A stretch of 46,812 nucleotides of DNA from Gammaproteobacteria bacterium (GCA_029861535.1 JAOTZC010000018.1:1-46812); one strand, 5' to 3'. Shown: positions 34,812 to 42,972, numbered from the stretch's first letter. Numbers and translations: made by a program. Notes: generated by a model from the sequence alone, not told the origin.

Positions 34812-35738
34812 ATGCAAGCAATACATACACCGCTAATCATATACATTCCGGGATTGTTGCCGAAGCCCGAAGCAGAAGTGCACAAGGACGCACTGTATCG
34901 GTGCATGCTCGAGGGGGTACGGCGCGTCGATCCGGACGTTGCTGAGAAAATCCGCGCGAGTGAACACAGTTTCGATATCGTTTCGTGGACTTTTGATTTT
35001 TATCGCGAGCACCGAGACATTGCGTTGGATATGGCGGGGATCGATGCGGTTATCGAACAAAAAAAGCCCAGTGACAAAGATATCCGCGAGGCTGCCTCGT
35101 TCCTACGCCGGATTACGCGGTGGCTGTACCGTCTCGGCGACTTGCTGCCGTTTCTGATTCCACATCTCGCGACCGAGAAAATGGAGCTGCATATTCGTGA
35201 TCTGCTGCGCTACACACACAACAAAAACGGTATTGCCGACCACGTACGCGAAATGTTGAAGATGGCGCTGCGCGCGGCATGGGAATCGAAGCGCCCGATT
35301 TTGCTGCTGGCCCACAGTATGGGTTCGGTGATTGCTTACGATAGCCTGTGGGAAATGACGCATGGGGACAAGGATGCCCTCGAGATCGATTTGCTACTGA
35401 CCATGGGCAGTCCGTTGGGTCAGAGCTATCTGCAAAAGCGCATCATGGGTCATGGCGACAAAGGCATTCAGCGCTATCCGAACAACATTCGCAAGTGGAT
35501 TAATCTGGCTGCCATCGGCGATATGACGGCACTCGACCGGGAGCTAATCAATGATTTCGAGGAAATGCTTGGGCTTGGCCTGATCGAGTCCATCGACGAT
35601 CAGGCACTATTCAACTCTTTCCGTCTCGACGGCCAGCTAAACGTACATGCCGAATACGGCTACCTCGTCAACAACGTCACTGGCCGTGCCATCGCTGAAT
35701 GGTGGCGGGCTACGACGCGTCCATCACCGGTTTTATGA
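34812..35738 (+). CDS. alpha/beta-hydrolase-like protein (lipase/esterase fold)
   Basis: 308 residues. The nucleophile elbow LLLAHSMGSVIAYDSLW puts Ser169 in an AHSMGS context after a hydrophobic strand; TPLIIYIPGLLPKP near the N-terminus is the usual oxyanion-strand region. There is no signal peptide, so it is cytosolic. The substrate is unknown. It starts 2 bases after the HAD gene and is probably co-transcribed. Its last 29 bases overlap the end of the convergent OmpA-family gene on the other strand. Confidence 0.8.
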   Translation: MQAIHTPLIIYIPGLLPKPEAEVHKDALYRCMLEGVRRVDPDVAEKIRASEHSFDIVSWTFDFYREHRDIALDMAGIDAVIEQKKPSDKDIREAASFLRRITRWLYRLGDLLPFLIPHLATEKMELHIRDLLRYTHNKNGIADHVREMLKMALRAAWESKRPILLLAHSMGSVIAYDSLWEMTHGDKDALEIDLLLTMGSPLGQSYLQKRIMGHGDKGIQRYPNNIRKWINLAAIGDMTALDRELINDFEEMLGLGLIESIDDQALFNSFRLDGQLNVHAEYGYLVNNVTGRAIAEWWRATTRPSPVL

Positions 35739-37188
35739 CGATATCGATACGACGGTTTTTCTCCCGCCCGGAGGCCGTCTCATTGCTGGCGACCGGACGA
35801 GTCTCGCCGTAGCCTGTTGCGATCAGCCGGTAGGTGGGAATTCGCATCGCGTTGATCATGTATTGCTGTACCGACTCGGCGCGTTCCTGCGACAACTTTT
35901 GATTTAGGTCATCGCCGCCGTGCGAATCCGTATGGCCTTCAATCGTCAGCTCACTACGGGGAAAAACGTCAATGGCTTTTTCAACCTTCGCGAGCAAGTC
36001 AAAATTGCCGGGCCGAATTTGTGACGCACCGCTGTCGAACGTCAAACCAACGAGCCGCATGATTACGGTGTCTCCCTGACGGAACACGCGCGCTTCGTCG
36101 CCACTAAACATTTTCTCAATCTGCGAAAATTGTTCCTTCACACGGTTTTGCGCTTCAAGCCGATGCACCAGTGCAGCACGTTCGGCCGTTGCGCCACCGA
36201 GACGTTCGTCGAGAGCACGCAATTCCTCTTCGAGGTCGGCCAAACGAATGTCATCTTCGGCATTTTCTTGCATCAGACGCTGGTTTTCGTTGCGCAGTGT
36301 ATCGACGTAGCCAACGAGTTCCGCCGAGAGTCGCTCCGGTCCGTCTTCCATGTCCGGAACTACGTCCGCAGCGCCGGCAATGGCTGACATCGGTTGTTCC
36401 CAATTTAGGACAAGTTCTTCCGCCGTCAGCTTCTTGTCGCGTACCTGGCGAACAACTTCTGAAAGATAAATGGCATGCTTCGCCTCGTAATTCGCGCGTC
36501 GTGCAAGGCTGCGCGGTAAGTCGGTGTCATAGCGGTTCTCACTGAGCTCCCGTTCAGCATCGGCCAGCAGCTGCTTGGCTTTGCCAAGCGTAATCGGTGC
36601 GTAGCGGCCGACACGTGCGCGGTCGGCATCGGCGAGCAGACGGCGGGTTTCACTCAAATATTGAGCCTTGATCGCGACGAGTTCGGCATCGCGATACAGA
36701 CTCGTCGCCTCGATGTCGCGGCGCTTGGCGTTCTTCAGATCACCACGTTCAAGAAGCCGGATCGCGTCACCGAATTTGCGTTGCGCTTCGGCCCAGATTT
36801 CGGGCGACAATTCGGGCGCCTTTGCGTTAGCAGCGTCCTGTCGACTCTTCATAACCTGCGCTAGCGCCGTCGATGCGAGCCGCGCCGCTTCGGCGGCTGT
36901 CTTGAAATGATTGGCCGCTTCTGCCGCATTGGAACGCACATATTCGATGTTGCGACCGCGGCGCAGGCCCTCTTCGGCGTCGCCGTACTCTTTGGTGCCG
37001 CGGCCGTAGCTCCGAGGCGCCAAAAGCTCCGCATTGGCCGCATCGGCGGCCGCTTTCGCCGCATCCGCTTCCTTGAAGAATGTGCTTCTAAGCTCGTCCT
37101 GTGCCTGTACCCCAACGGCGCCGATGAGCAGCATGACCGTCAAAATCAGCCGTGCCAGGCGGTGCCGAATTCTCGCATTTCTGAACAT
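35710..37188 (-). CDS. OmpA-family peptidoglycan-binding protein with helical N-terminal region
   Basis: 492 residues. A signal peptide (1-29, ending GVQAQ) is followed by a long helical region rich in Ala/Arg/Glu (about 40-260, DUF4398-like, e.g. LGKAKQLLADAERELSENR) and a coiled coil (about 285-350). The C-terminal OmpA domain (about 370-490) has TFDSGASQIR, LTIEGHTDSHGGDDLNQKLS and ATGYGETRPVASNETASGR, the peptidoglycan-contacting pattern (GHTDxxG, N-x-x-L-S-x-x-R-A). It probably sits in the periplasm attached to the wall. Its 3' end overlaps that of the hydrolase gene on the opposite strand. Confidence 0.9.
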   Translation of the reverse strand: MFRNARIRHRLARLILTVMLLIGAVGVQAQDELRSTFFKEADAAKAAADAANAELLAPRSYGRGTKEYGDAEEGLRRGRNIEYVRSNAAEAANHFKTAAEAARLASTALAQVMKSRQDAANAKAPELSPEIWAEAQRKFGDAIRLLERGDLKNAKRRDIEATSLYRDAELVAIKAQYLSETRRLLADADRARVGRYAPITLGKAKQLLADAERELSENRYDTDLPRSLARRANYEAKHAIYLSEVVRQVRDKKLTAEELVLNWEQPMSAIAGAADVVPDMEDGPERLSAELVGYVDTLRNENQRLMQENAEDDIRLADLEEELRALDERLGGATAERAALVHRLEAQNRVKEQFSQIEKMFSGDEARVFRQGDTVIMRLVGLTFDSGASQIRPGNFDLLAKVEKAIDVFPRSELTIEGHTDSHGGDDLNQKLSQERAESVQQYMINAMRIPTYRLIATGYGETRPVASNETASGREKNRRIDIVIKPVMDAS

Positions 37189-37422
37189 CTGTCCGTTCCC
37201 CGTGTCGATCGTCTACCACACAGCCCCAAGCGACTGGCGGCTGGTCGATGATATTACATATGCTGCGCGGCAAATTCTGTGAGCCGCGCCCAAAGTCCAG
37301 AATCTTGCGCGGATTTTACGCCTCGATCGAGCCTGGAAACAGGGACTCCGGGGGTAGCCCGAATTATGTCGGACAGGCGGTCAGCTGGTCGGGCTTATCC
37401 TGAACGGTATCGCGGTCGGCAG
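37189..37422. other. intergenic region between the OmpA-family gene and the small ORF
   Basis: About 230 bases without a supported gene; the frames here are short, Arg/Ser-rich shadows. The right-hand part of the gap, described separately, carries two CRP-like sites. Confidence 0.5.
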
Positions 37423-37438
37423 TGTGACCTAGCTCACC
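37423..37438. promoter_or_regulatory. CRP-like site, distal
   Basis: TGTGACCTAGCTCACC has both CRP half-sites (TGTGA-N6-TCAC) with one mismatch at the last base. Its centre is 90.5 bases upstream of the small-ORF ATG. Confidence 0.6.
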
Positions 37439-37471
37439 GTTTTAGCGTCCGAACGCCAGAATCCAGGAATT

Positions 37472-37487
37472 TGTGCCCTAGCTCACA
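37472..37487. promoter_or_regulatory. CRP-like site, proximal
   Basis: TGTGCCCTAGCTCACA matches TGTGA-N6-TCACA at all but one position and repeats the CCTAGCTCAC core of the distal site 49 bases away. Its centre is 41.5 bases before the A of the ATG at 37521, the class II CRP spacing if transcription starts at that A. TAGTGT at 37509-37514 would then fall at -12 to -7. Confidence 0.6.
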
Positions 37488-37520
37488 GCCGTTCCGCGGG
37501 CGTTCCCGTAGTGTGAGCAC

Positions 37521-37718
37521 ATGTCCGCAAAGTACTACACACAGTTCATCCTGACCGACGCGTCGTATCGCGGCGGTAATGAATTCAGTGGTGTCGTAGA
37601 ACTGAGTCAGCCGATGGACGGTGATTCGGACAAGCGAGACATCGAGGCCGTGTTGGCACGAAATTTCGATCTGAACCGCAGTGACGTGAAACTCGTGAGT
37701 TGGTCCAGATTGCACTGA
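37521..37718 (+). CDS. 65-residue protein of unknown function
   Basis: A soluble, acidic small protein (YYTQFILTDASYRGG..., ending VKLVSWSRLH) with no signal peptide, membrane segment or known motif. Support for it being real comes from context: two CRP-like sites upstream, protein-like composition, and a strong intrinsic terminator 35 bases after the stop. There is no clear Shine-Dalgarno sequence before the ATG, which agrees with a leaderless mRNA. The C-terminal half (DIEAVLARNFDLNRSDVKLV) could be a helix plus strand. Confidence 0.65.
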   Translation: MSAKYYTQFILTDASYRGGNEFSGVVELSQPMDGDSDKRDIEAVLARNFDLNRSDVKLVSWSRLH

Positions 37719-37752
37719 ATCACCTCTGGCGTGATGAGATTCCCCCTGACTT

Positions 37753-37777
37753 TCCCGGCTTCGGCCGGGATTTTTTT
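37753..37777 (+). terminator. intrinsic terminator with UUCG tetraloop
   Basis: TCCCGGC-TTCG-GCCGGGA forms a 7-bp stem capped by the very stable UUCG tetraloop, followed by seven T's. It ends the small-ORF transcript and lies a few bases before hairpin copy E. Confidence 0.93.
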
Positions 37778-37782
37778 GTTTG

Positions 37783-37863
37783 GGTATTGGGCGACATGCC
37801 GTTTTTCCTCATGGCTCGCGTTGCTGCGCTTTACTTCGGATAAACGGCATGTCGCCCAATACC
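37783..37863 (+). repeat. stem-loop element copy E (short form)
   Basis: Perfect 22-nt arms (37783-37804 and 37842-37863, beginning GGTATTGGGCGAC) enclose a 37-nt loop with TTCCTCATGGCTCG and GCTGCGCTTTACTTC. The ordinary terminator just upstream means the hairpin is not needed for termination here. Confidence 0.88.
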
Positions 37864-37869
37864 TCGCGT

Positions 37870-37939
37870 ATCAATGTCTGGTGGTGGCTCGCTGCGCTTT
37901 ACTTCCGATGAAGAGTCTCACGGCCACAACCAGATTGAT
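37870..37939 (+). repeat. stem-loop element copy F (degenerate)
   Basis: GGCTCGCTGCGCTTTACTTC and CGATGAAGAG match the conserved core, but the left part (CATCCTCAT and the inner arm) is missing. Remaining arms are ATCAATGTCTGGTGGTGGC and its partial complement GCCACAACCAGATTGAT. It looks like a copy that lost about 25 bases from one side. Confidence 0.7.
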
Positions 37940-38013
37940 CACGGTCTAGCGGGTGCCGTGGAGGATGTGAGAGAATCCCGCTCCCAAAAACTTAGGCTTA
38001 CCCCTCAAGACAC

Positions 38014-39018
38014 ATGAGTAAATCCGAGCAAAAATTCCGCGGCATTCCGCTCGTTAAGAGCGGTACCAAGTACCAGACAGATGTTGGTTTCTCTGCGATC
38101 AAGAACGGCGTCAAACATCGTCTTGATGCCGAACCTGTACCACGTGGCGACAAACCCAGCTGGTTACGCGCCAAAATGCCCGGCGGCAAAGGTTATTCGG
38201 ACGTACGAAATATTGTGCACAAGCACCGCTTGAGCACCGTGTGCGAGGAATCGATGTGTCCGAATATCGGCGAGTGTTGGAATGCCGGCACAGCAACGAT
38301 CATGGTGCTGGGGTCAGTTTGCACACGTGCATGCCGTTTTTGTGCAGTCGATACCGGTAATCCCAAGGGTTGGTTGGACTACGAGGAACCCATGAATACT
38401 GGCAAGGCTGTGCAGTTGATGGGCCTCAAATACGTCGTCATCACATCAGTCGATCGTGATGATTTGCCGGACGGCGGCGCCTCGCATTACGCCAACTGCG
38501 TTCGCGAGATTAAACGTCTGAATCCGGAAACCGCGGTAGAGGCGCTGACGCCCGATTTCAATGGTGTTGAACAGCATGTCGAACTCGTCGTCGATTCTGG
38601 CGTCGAGGTGTTTGCACAAAACGTTGAAACGGTTAAGCGCTTGACGCATCCAGTTCGTGATCCACGCGCCGGTTACGAACAGACAATAAACGTACTGCGG
38701 CACGCGAAACATCATCGACCCGACGTCCTAACCAAAACCAGCCTGATGCTTGGATTGGGTGAGCGCGACAGCGAAATAATGCGGACGATGGACGACCTGC
38801 GAGCAGCCAAGGTCGACATCCTGACCCTTGGCCAGTATCTGCGACCGACGCCAAATCACCTGGCTGTCGAACGCTATGTCACACCGGACGAATTCGACGC
38901 ATATCGAATCGAAGGCCTGGAACGCGGCTTTATCGAGGTCGTCGCCGGACCGATGGTGCGCTCGAGCTATCGTGCCGAGCAGGTCCTGCAGAAAAACAAC
39001 GTCGGCCTCGCCGTCTAG
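38014..39018 (+). CDS. lipA: lipoyl synthase LipA
   Basis: 334 residues. This radical-SAM enzyme inserts two sulfurs into protein-bound octanoyl groups. Both clusters are visible: the auxiliary 4Fe-4S motif CX4CX5C (Cys77, Cys82, Cys88) and the SAM motif CX3CX2C (Cys103, Cys107, Cys110, in [12 protein letters not shown]), plus a C-terminal RSSY serine region ([10 protein letters not shown]) that ligates the auxiliary cluster. lipB, the usual partner, is not next to it. Upstream lie hairpins E and F; sohB follows 32 bases later. Confidence 0.97.
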   Translation: MSKSEQKFRGIPLVKSGTKYQTDVGFSAIKNGVKHRLDAEPVPRGDKPSWLRAKMPGGKGYSDVRNIVHKHRLSTVCEESMCPNIGECWNAGTATIMVLGSVCTRACRFCAVDTGNPKGWLDYEEPMNTGKAVQLMGLKYVVITSVDRDDLPDGGASHYANCVREIKRLNPETAVEALTPDFNGVEQHVELVVDSGVEVFAQNVETVKRLTHPVRDPRAGYEQTINVLRHAKHHRPDVLTKTSLMLGLGERDSEIMRTMDDLRAAKVDILTLGQYLRPTPNHLAVERYVTPDEFDAYRIEGLERGFIEVVAGPMVRSSYRAEQVLQKNNVGLAV

Positions 39019-39050
39019 GCGACGACAAGCGCGCCCTCGCGGAATTACCT

Positions 39051-40070
39051 ATGAGTCAGTTTTTATTCGAATACGGTTTGTTCCTGCTGAAAGTGCTGAC
39101 CGTCGTCATTGGCATCATCGTTGTGATTGGTTTCGCGGCTGCAGCGAGCCGGAAGAGCACCCAGGAAGGGCTCGAAGTCGAGAGCCTGAACGAAAAATAT
39201 AAATCGCTAGCGCATGCCTTGAAACACGCGGTGCTGCACAAGAGCGAGCAAAAAAAGGAAGACAAACAGGAGAAACAGCGGAAGAAAGCCGAGTCGAAAA
39301 AAAAGTCGACTCGACCGCGTAGCTTTGTCATAAATTTTAAAGGCGACCTCAAGGCGAGCGCGGTTCCGTCGCTGCGTGAGGAAGTAAGCGCCGTGCTTGA
39401 CGTTGCGACGCCCGACGATCAGGTCATCGTTCGTCTCGAGAACTACGGCGGCGTCGTCCATGAACACGGCCTAGCCGCGTCGCAGCTGGTGCGTGTGCGA
39501 GATGCCGGTATTCCGCTGCACGTATGCGTTGACAAGGTTGCCGCCAGTGGCGGCTATCTGATGGCCTGCGTCGCGGACAAGATATTTGCGGCGCCGTTTG
39601 CGATTCTGGGTTCGATCGGTGTACTCGCGCAGATCCCGAATTTCAATCGCATGCTTGATAGTCACGGCGTAGATTTCGAACAAATCACGGCCGGAAAATA
39701 CAAACGCACCGTGACCATGTTCGGCGAAAACACCGACGAGGATCGCGCCAAACTTAAGGAAGAGCTCGAAGACGTACACGCGCTCTTTAAAAGTGCGGTA
39801 TCTAAATATCGGCCCGATCTCGACCTGGACAAAGTTGCGACCGGTGAACATTGGTACGGTACTCGCGCCCTAGAATACGGTCTGGCCGATGCCATCAAGA
39901 CCAGTGACGAATTGCTGCGCGAGCTCGCCGACAAGCGAGAGCTTTTTGAGGTGACTTACAAGATCAAACAGCCGCTGCAGAAACGCCTAATGGCGAACAT
40001 CGATAATGCCCTTGAAAAGGCCACCGCCGCGCGCTGGCGGCGGCGATTCGAGTCTCGTCTGCCGCGCTAG
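39051..40070 (+). CDS. sohB: inner-membrane serine protease SohB (S49 family)
   Basis: 339 residues. An N-terminal transmembrane helix (about 11-31) is followed by a very Lys/Glu-rich stretch (65-90) that A-rich DNA encodes, then the S49 domain. The catalytic Ser166 lies in KVAASGGYLMAC and the Lys in ITAGKYKRTVTMFG, the Ser/Lys dyad of signal-peptide peptidases, with GSIGVLAQIPNFNRML between. The length matches SohB rather than the double-domain SppA. It probably degrades membrane-associated peptides at the periplasmic face. Confidence 0.93.
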   Translation: MSQFLFEYGLFLLKVLTVVIGIIVVIGFAAAASRKSTQEGLEVESLNEKYKSLAHALKHAVLHKSEQKKEDKQEKQRKKAESKKKSTRPRSFVINFKGDLKASAVPSLREEVSAVLDVATPDDQVIVRLENYGGVVHEHGLAASQLVRVRDAGIPLHVCVDKVAASGGYLMACVADKIFAAPFAILGSIGVLAQIPNFNRMLDSHGVDFEQITAGKYKRTVTMFGENTDEDRAKLKEELEDVHALFKSAVSKYRPDLDLDKVATGEHWYGTRALEYGLADAIKTSDELLRELADKRELFEVTYKIKQPLQKRLMANIDNALEKATAARWRRRFESRLPR

Positions 40071-40141
40071 ATAGCGGAACCGCTAGGGCCCACGTTTGTC
40101 GAAATCTCCAGGCGCTGGCGTATTGCGCCGTATCCGGGCGC

Positions 40142-40147
40142 TATAAT
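40142..40147 (+). promoter_or_regulatory. candidate -10 element for the M48 lipoprotein gene
   Basis: TATAAT is a perfect -10 hexamer 55 bases before the ATG at 40202. The best upstream -35 candidates (TTGCGC, GTATTG) are weak or badly spaced. Confidence 0.4.
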
Positions 40148-40201
40148 GTCGTGGTAATCCAAGGCGTTCTGAGGATTCAATCTGTGAGGTTTCAATAAGT
40201 T

Positions 40202-41020
40202 ATGTCTACGCGCATCAAAGTATCGATTGCCTATGTGGTTGGCACGCTGGTGCTCGCGGCGTGTTCCACATCACCGACCGGCCGCAGCCAGATGATTTTT
40301 CGCTCCGACACTGAATTGGCCGCCGAGGCGGCACAACAATTCGCTGAAATGCGGGCATCGATTCCGCTGGAAACAGACCGGGTGACGATTGATTACGTGC
40401 ACTGCGTAGCGACGGCCATCGTTGATATTTTGGAGCCTGAGTATCGTGATCTCGACTGGGACATGGCGATTTTTGATCACGAAGCGGTCAATGCTTTCGC
40501 GATGCCGGGCGGCAAGATTGGTGTCATGACCGGCATACTAAAGGCGGCGGACAACCAGCATCGATTGGCAGCAGTACTCGGTCATGAAGTTGCACACGTA
40601 ACGGCGCGGCACTCAAACGAGCGTGCATCGAGATCGCCAGTGTCAAATGTCGGTATTCAAGTCGCTGCAGTACTTCTCGGTGGCGGCCATCAAGGCGCGA
40701 CTTACACCGCCTACGAGGCGCTAAATGCCGGTGCCGCACTTGGCATCATGCTGCCATTCTCTCGCGGACAAGAATCCGAAGCCGATGTCATTGGTCTTGA
40801 GTTCATGGCGCGCGCGGGTTTTGACCCGCGTGAGAGCGTGCCGCTATGGCAAAACATGGCTGCTGAAAACGACGATAAAAACGAAGCGGCTGAATTTCTG
40901 TCGACGCATCCATCGAATGAGAAGCGCATCGACTCGCTGGTTTCGCAGTTTGGCGAAACGCTGGCACTCTATAACGAGGCAAAGGCCAACGGTCGGAATC
41001 CCGACTGCACGAACCAATAG
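40202..41020 (+). CDS. M48 family metallopeptidase lipoprotein
   Basis: 272 residues. A lipobox (LVLAAC, Cys21) marks it as a lipoprotein, probably on the outer-membrane inner face. The zinc motif HEVAH (His128, Glu129, His132) is followed by the EADVIGLEFMARAGFDPR block with the third ligand Glu; MPGGKIGVMTG precedes the site as in YcaL/LoiP/BepA-type proteases. It lacks the TPR domain of BepA and is YcaL/LoiP sized. The role is likely outer-membrane protein quality control. The stop codon lies 8 bases before the proposed methyltransferase start. Confidence 0.9.
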   Translation: MSTRIKVSIAYVVGTLVLAACSTSPTGRSQMIFRSDTELAAEAAQQFAEMRASIPLETDRVTIDYVHCVATAIVDILEPEYRDLDWDMAIFDHEAVNAFAMPGGKIGVMTGILKAADNQHRLAAVLGHEVAHVTARHSNERASRSPVSNVGIQVAAVLLGGGHQGATYTAYEALNAGAALGIMLPFSRGQESEADVIGLEFMARAGFDPRESVPLWQNMAAENDDKNEAAEFLSTHPSNEKRIDSLVSQFGETLALYNEAKANGRNPDCTNQ

Positions 41021-41028
41021 GCTTCAAA

Positions 41029-41766
41029 ACGTCGTTCAAAGACTATTTTTCAAAAAAGTCGGATCTGTACGCTAGGTACAGACCCAGCTATCCGCCGCTA
41101 TTGTTCGAGTATTTGGCGGGCTTGTGCGAACGACACGGGCTCGCATGGGATTGCGCGACCGGTAATGGCCAGGCGGCCGTCTCATTGGCCGGACATTTCG
41201 ATGAGGTCATTGCGACCGACGCCAGCTCGAAACAAATCGACTCGGCCATTGCGCACCCACGTGTGAGTTATCGGGTGGCCCCGGCAGAGACCTCGCGAAT
41301 CGCGTCAGCGTCGGCTGACCTGATTACGGTCGGCCAAGCATTGCACTGGTTTGACAGTGACAAGTTCTTCGCCGAAGCAAACCGGGTAATCGTACCGGGC
41401 GGCATTATCGCCGTTTGGTGCTACGAGCTTTGCGTGGTTTCCACTGCGGTAGATGCGGTTGTTGACGAGCTCTATCAGGGTATTTTGGACGGGTTTTGGT
41501 CCCCCGAGCGGGCGCTGGTTGAGGAGGGCTACCTCAGCATCGCGATGCCTGGCTCGGAGGTCCAGTCGCCGGAATTTGACATGCAGCTCAACTGGCGCGT
41601 CGATGATATGCTCGGCTATCTGCGTACCTGGTCGGCTTGCAAGCGTTATCAATCCCGGCATGCACAGGACCCGGTGGGTATTATCGAAGCCACCTTAAAG
41701 GCGGCTTGGGGCAGCAGCAAGCGCGCGGTGCGCTGGCCGCTGAGAATCCGCGTATGTCGTTTATGA
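41029..41766 (+). CDS. class I SAM-dependent methyltransferase with non-standard start
   Basis: About 245 residues if translation begins at ACG 41029. The first ordinary start codon in frame is the TTG at 41101, but the family's conserved N-terminus (SFKDYFSKKSDLYARYRPSY) is encoded before it, so the true start lies upstream. ACG at 41029 stands exactly where homologues have ATG, with AGG 7 bases before it; ATA at 41017 is another option. The SAM-binding segment is WDCATGNGQAAVSLAGHF, followed by VIATDAS and GQALHWFD. The substrate is unknown. The stop overlaps the L,D-transpeptidase ATG (ATGA). Confidence 0.8.
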   Translation, partial: TSFKDYFSKKSDLYARYRPSYPPLLFEYLAGLCERHGLAWDCATGNGQAAVSLAGHFDEVIATDASSKQIDSAIAHPRVSYRVAPAETSRIASASADLITVGQALHWFDSDKFFAEANRVIVPGGIIAVWCYELCVVSTAVDAVVDELYQGILDGFWSPERALVEEGYLSIAMPGSEVQSPEFDMQLNWRVDDMLGYLRTWSACKRYQSRHAQDPVGIIEATLKAAWGSSKRAVRWPLRIRVCRL

Positions 41767-42926
41767 AGACAAAGTACATTCTGCGCATAGCGATACCGTT
41801 GCTGGTCTTCGTGTCCGGGTGTGCGACGATTGAAGATTTTTTCGATACGGTTCGCGGGCCCGGGGCCACGGCACAGGTGCGTGCCCTAAAGAAACGCCCT
41901 GTCGAAGAGCCGATTAATACGAATCGTTTCGTCATCGAATCTCCGGACCAATCCGTTGTCGGTGTGCCGCAAGTCGTGTTTACTAACGATCGCGATACGT
42001 TGTCGGATTTTGCGCGGGAGTACGGGCTCGGTTACGACGAGCTGATTGCGGCAAATCCCGACGTCGATCCATGGTTGCCTGGCGCGAACACGCCGATACT
42101 GCTGCCAACACAGTTTGTACTGCCGGATGTCCCGCGTGAGGGCATCGTGCTGAACATAGCGTCGAAGCGCTTGTTTTATTTTCCCCGCGACGGGGTGCGG
42201 CGCGACCCTGATACCGGCGACGTGCAGAGCCAGATCGTGCTGAGCTTTCCGATCGGCATCGGACGCGTTGGCTGGGAAACACCGCTCGGCTCGACGACCG
42301 TTGTTTCCAAAGCCGAAGACCCGAGCTGGTGGGTGCCGGCGTCCGTTCGTCGCGAACACGCCGAACTTGGCGATCCGCTGCCGGCGGTCGTGCCGCCCGG
42401 CCCGGAAAATCCGCTTGGCACACGTGTACTCAAACTCAAATTGCCAGGCTACCTGATCCACGGGACCAATCAGCCTGCTGGCGTAGGTATGCGCGTCAGT
42501 CATGGATGCGTAAGGCTATACCCGGAGAATATCGAGTTCCTGTACGAATTGGTCGGGATTGGTGAACCTGTAACGATCATCAACGAACCGTATCTTATGG
42601 GGCGGCGTTATGGCGAGTGGTACTTCGAAGGGCATGTGCCGCTGGCCGATGACACGATCGATCCGGAAAAACGTATTACATCGCTGTTCGATGATGCGGA
42701 CGAAGCGTTCAGCCCACCGCTTAAGGATCACGTGCGGGCCATTGCAAGCGCCGGACGCGGTGTACCTGTTCGCGTTGCGCAATTCGACGACGCCGAAGTG
42801 TTTACGCGTGTTCGCCGTGTTCACAATTCTGTGGAGGTTGATCCGGATGCGCCGACGCTCGAAGAAGTTCGCGAGATGATCGACGAAGCGGTCGCCGAAG
42901 CCTCGCTAGAAGAAGACGGCGTTTAA
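41763..42926 (+). CDS. L,D-transpeptidase lipoprotein with LysM domain
   Basis: 387 residues from the ATG at 41763 (ATGA overlap with the methyltransferase stop; an ATG at 41754 is also in frame). The leader ends in a lipobox VSGC (Cys20). A LysM-like module (about 70-118: TLSDFAREYGLGYDELIAAN) precedes the YkuD domain (about 127-275), whose active site HGTNQPAG ... MRVSHGCVRLYP has the catalytic Cys249 with His247. It forms 3-3 peptide cross-links or attaches proteins to peptidoglycan in the periplasm, like E. coli ErfK/YcfS. A C-terminal extension of about 110 acidic residues is beyond the usual family length. Confidence 0.92.
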   Translation: MKTKYILRIAIPLLVFVSGCATIEDFFDTVRGPGATAQVRALKKRPVEEPINTNRFVIESPDQSVVGVPQVVFTNDRDTLSDFAREYGLGYDELIAANPDVDPWLPGANTPILLPTQFVLPDVPREGIVLNIASKRLFYFPRDGVRRDPDTGDVQSQIVLSFPIGIGRVGWETPLGSTTVVSKAEDPSWWVPASVRREHAELGDPLPAVVPPGPENPLGTRVLKLKLPGYLIHGTNQPAGVGMRVSHGCVRLYPENIEFLYELVGIGEPVTIINEPYLMGRRYGEWYFEGHVPLADDTIDPEKRITSLFDDADEAFSPPLKDHVRAIASAGRGVPVRVAQFDDAEVFTRVRRVHNSVEVDPDAPTLEEVREMIDEAVAEASLEEDGV

Positions 42927-42972
42927 CTCCGTAGCGCGCCGGTGAGCTCAAGTCAGCCTATCTTCTGCTCAG

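Noticed and set aside
37279..37554. 91-codon plus-strand frame overlapping the CRP-like sites
   Set aside because: Ser/Arg/Pro-rich composition typical of chance frames, no start signal, and it would run through the promoter region of the better-supported small ORF.
6504..37939. Stem-loops as integron attC sites or a CRISPR-type array
   Set aside because: No GTTRRRY/RYYYAAC ends, no integrase, no cassette order, and copies are scattered singly or in pairs instead of regularly spaced.
6504..37939. Stem-loops as ordinary Rho-independent terminators
   Set aside because: No T-runs follow the arms, loops of 37-77 nt are far too long, and copy E follows a perfect terminator.
41060..41084. Hairpin TCTGTAC-GCTAG-GTACAGA near the methyltransferase start as a regulatory site
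   Set aside because: It lies within conserved coding sequence (DLYARYRPSY) that explains the bases; no independent evidence for regulation.
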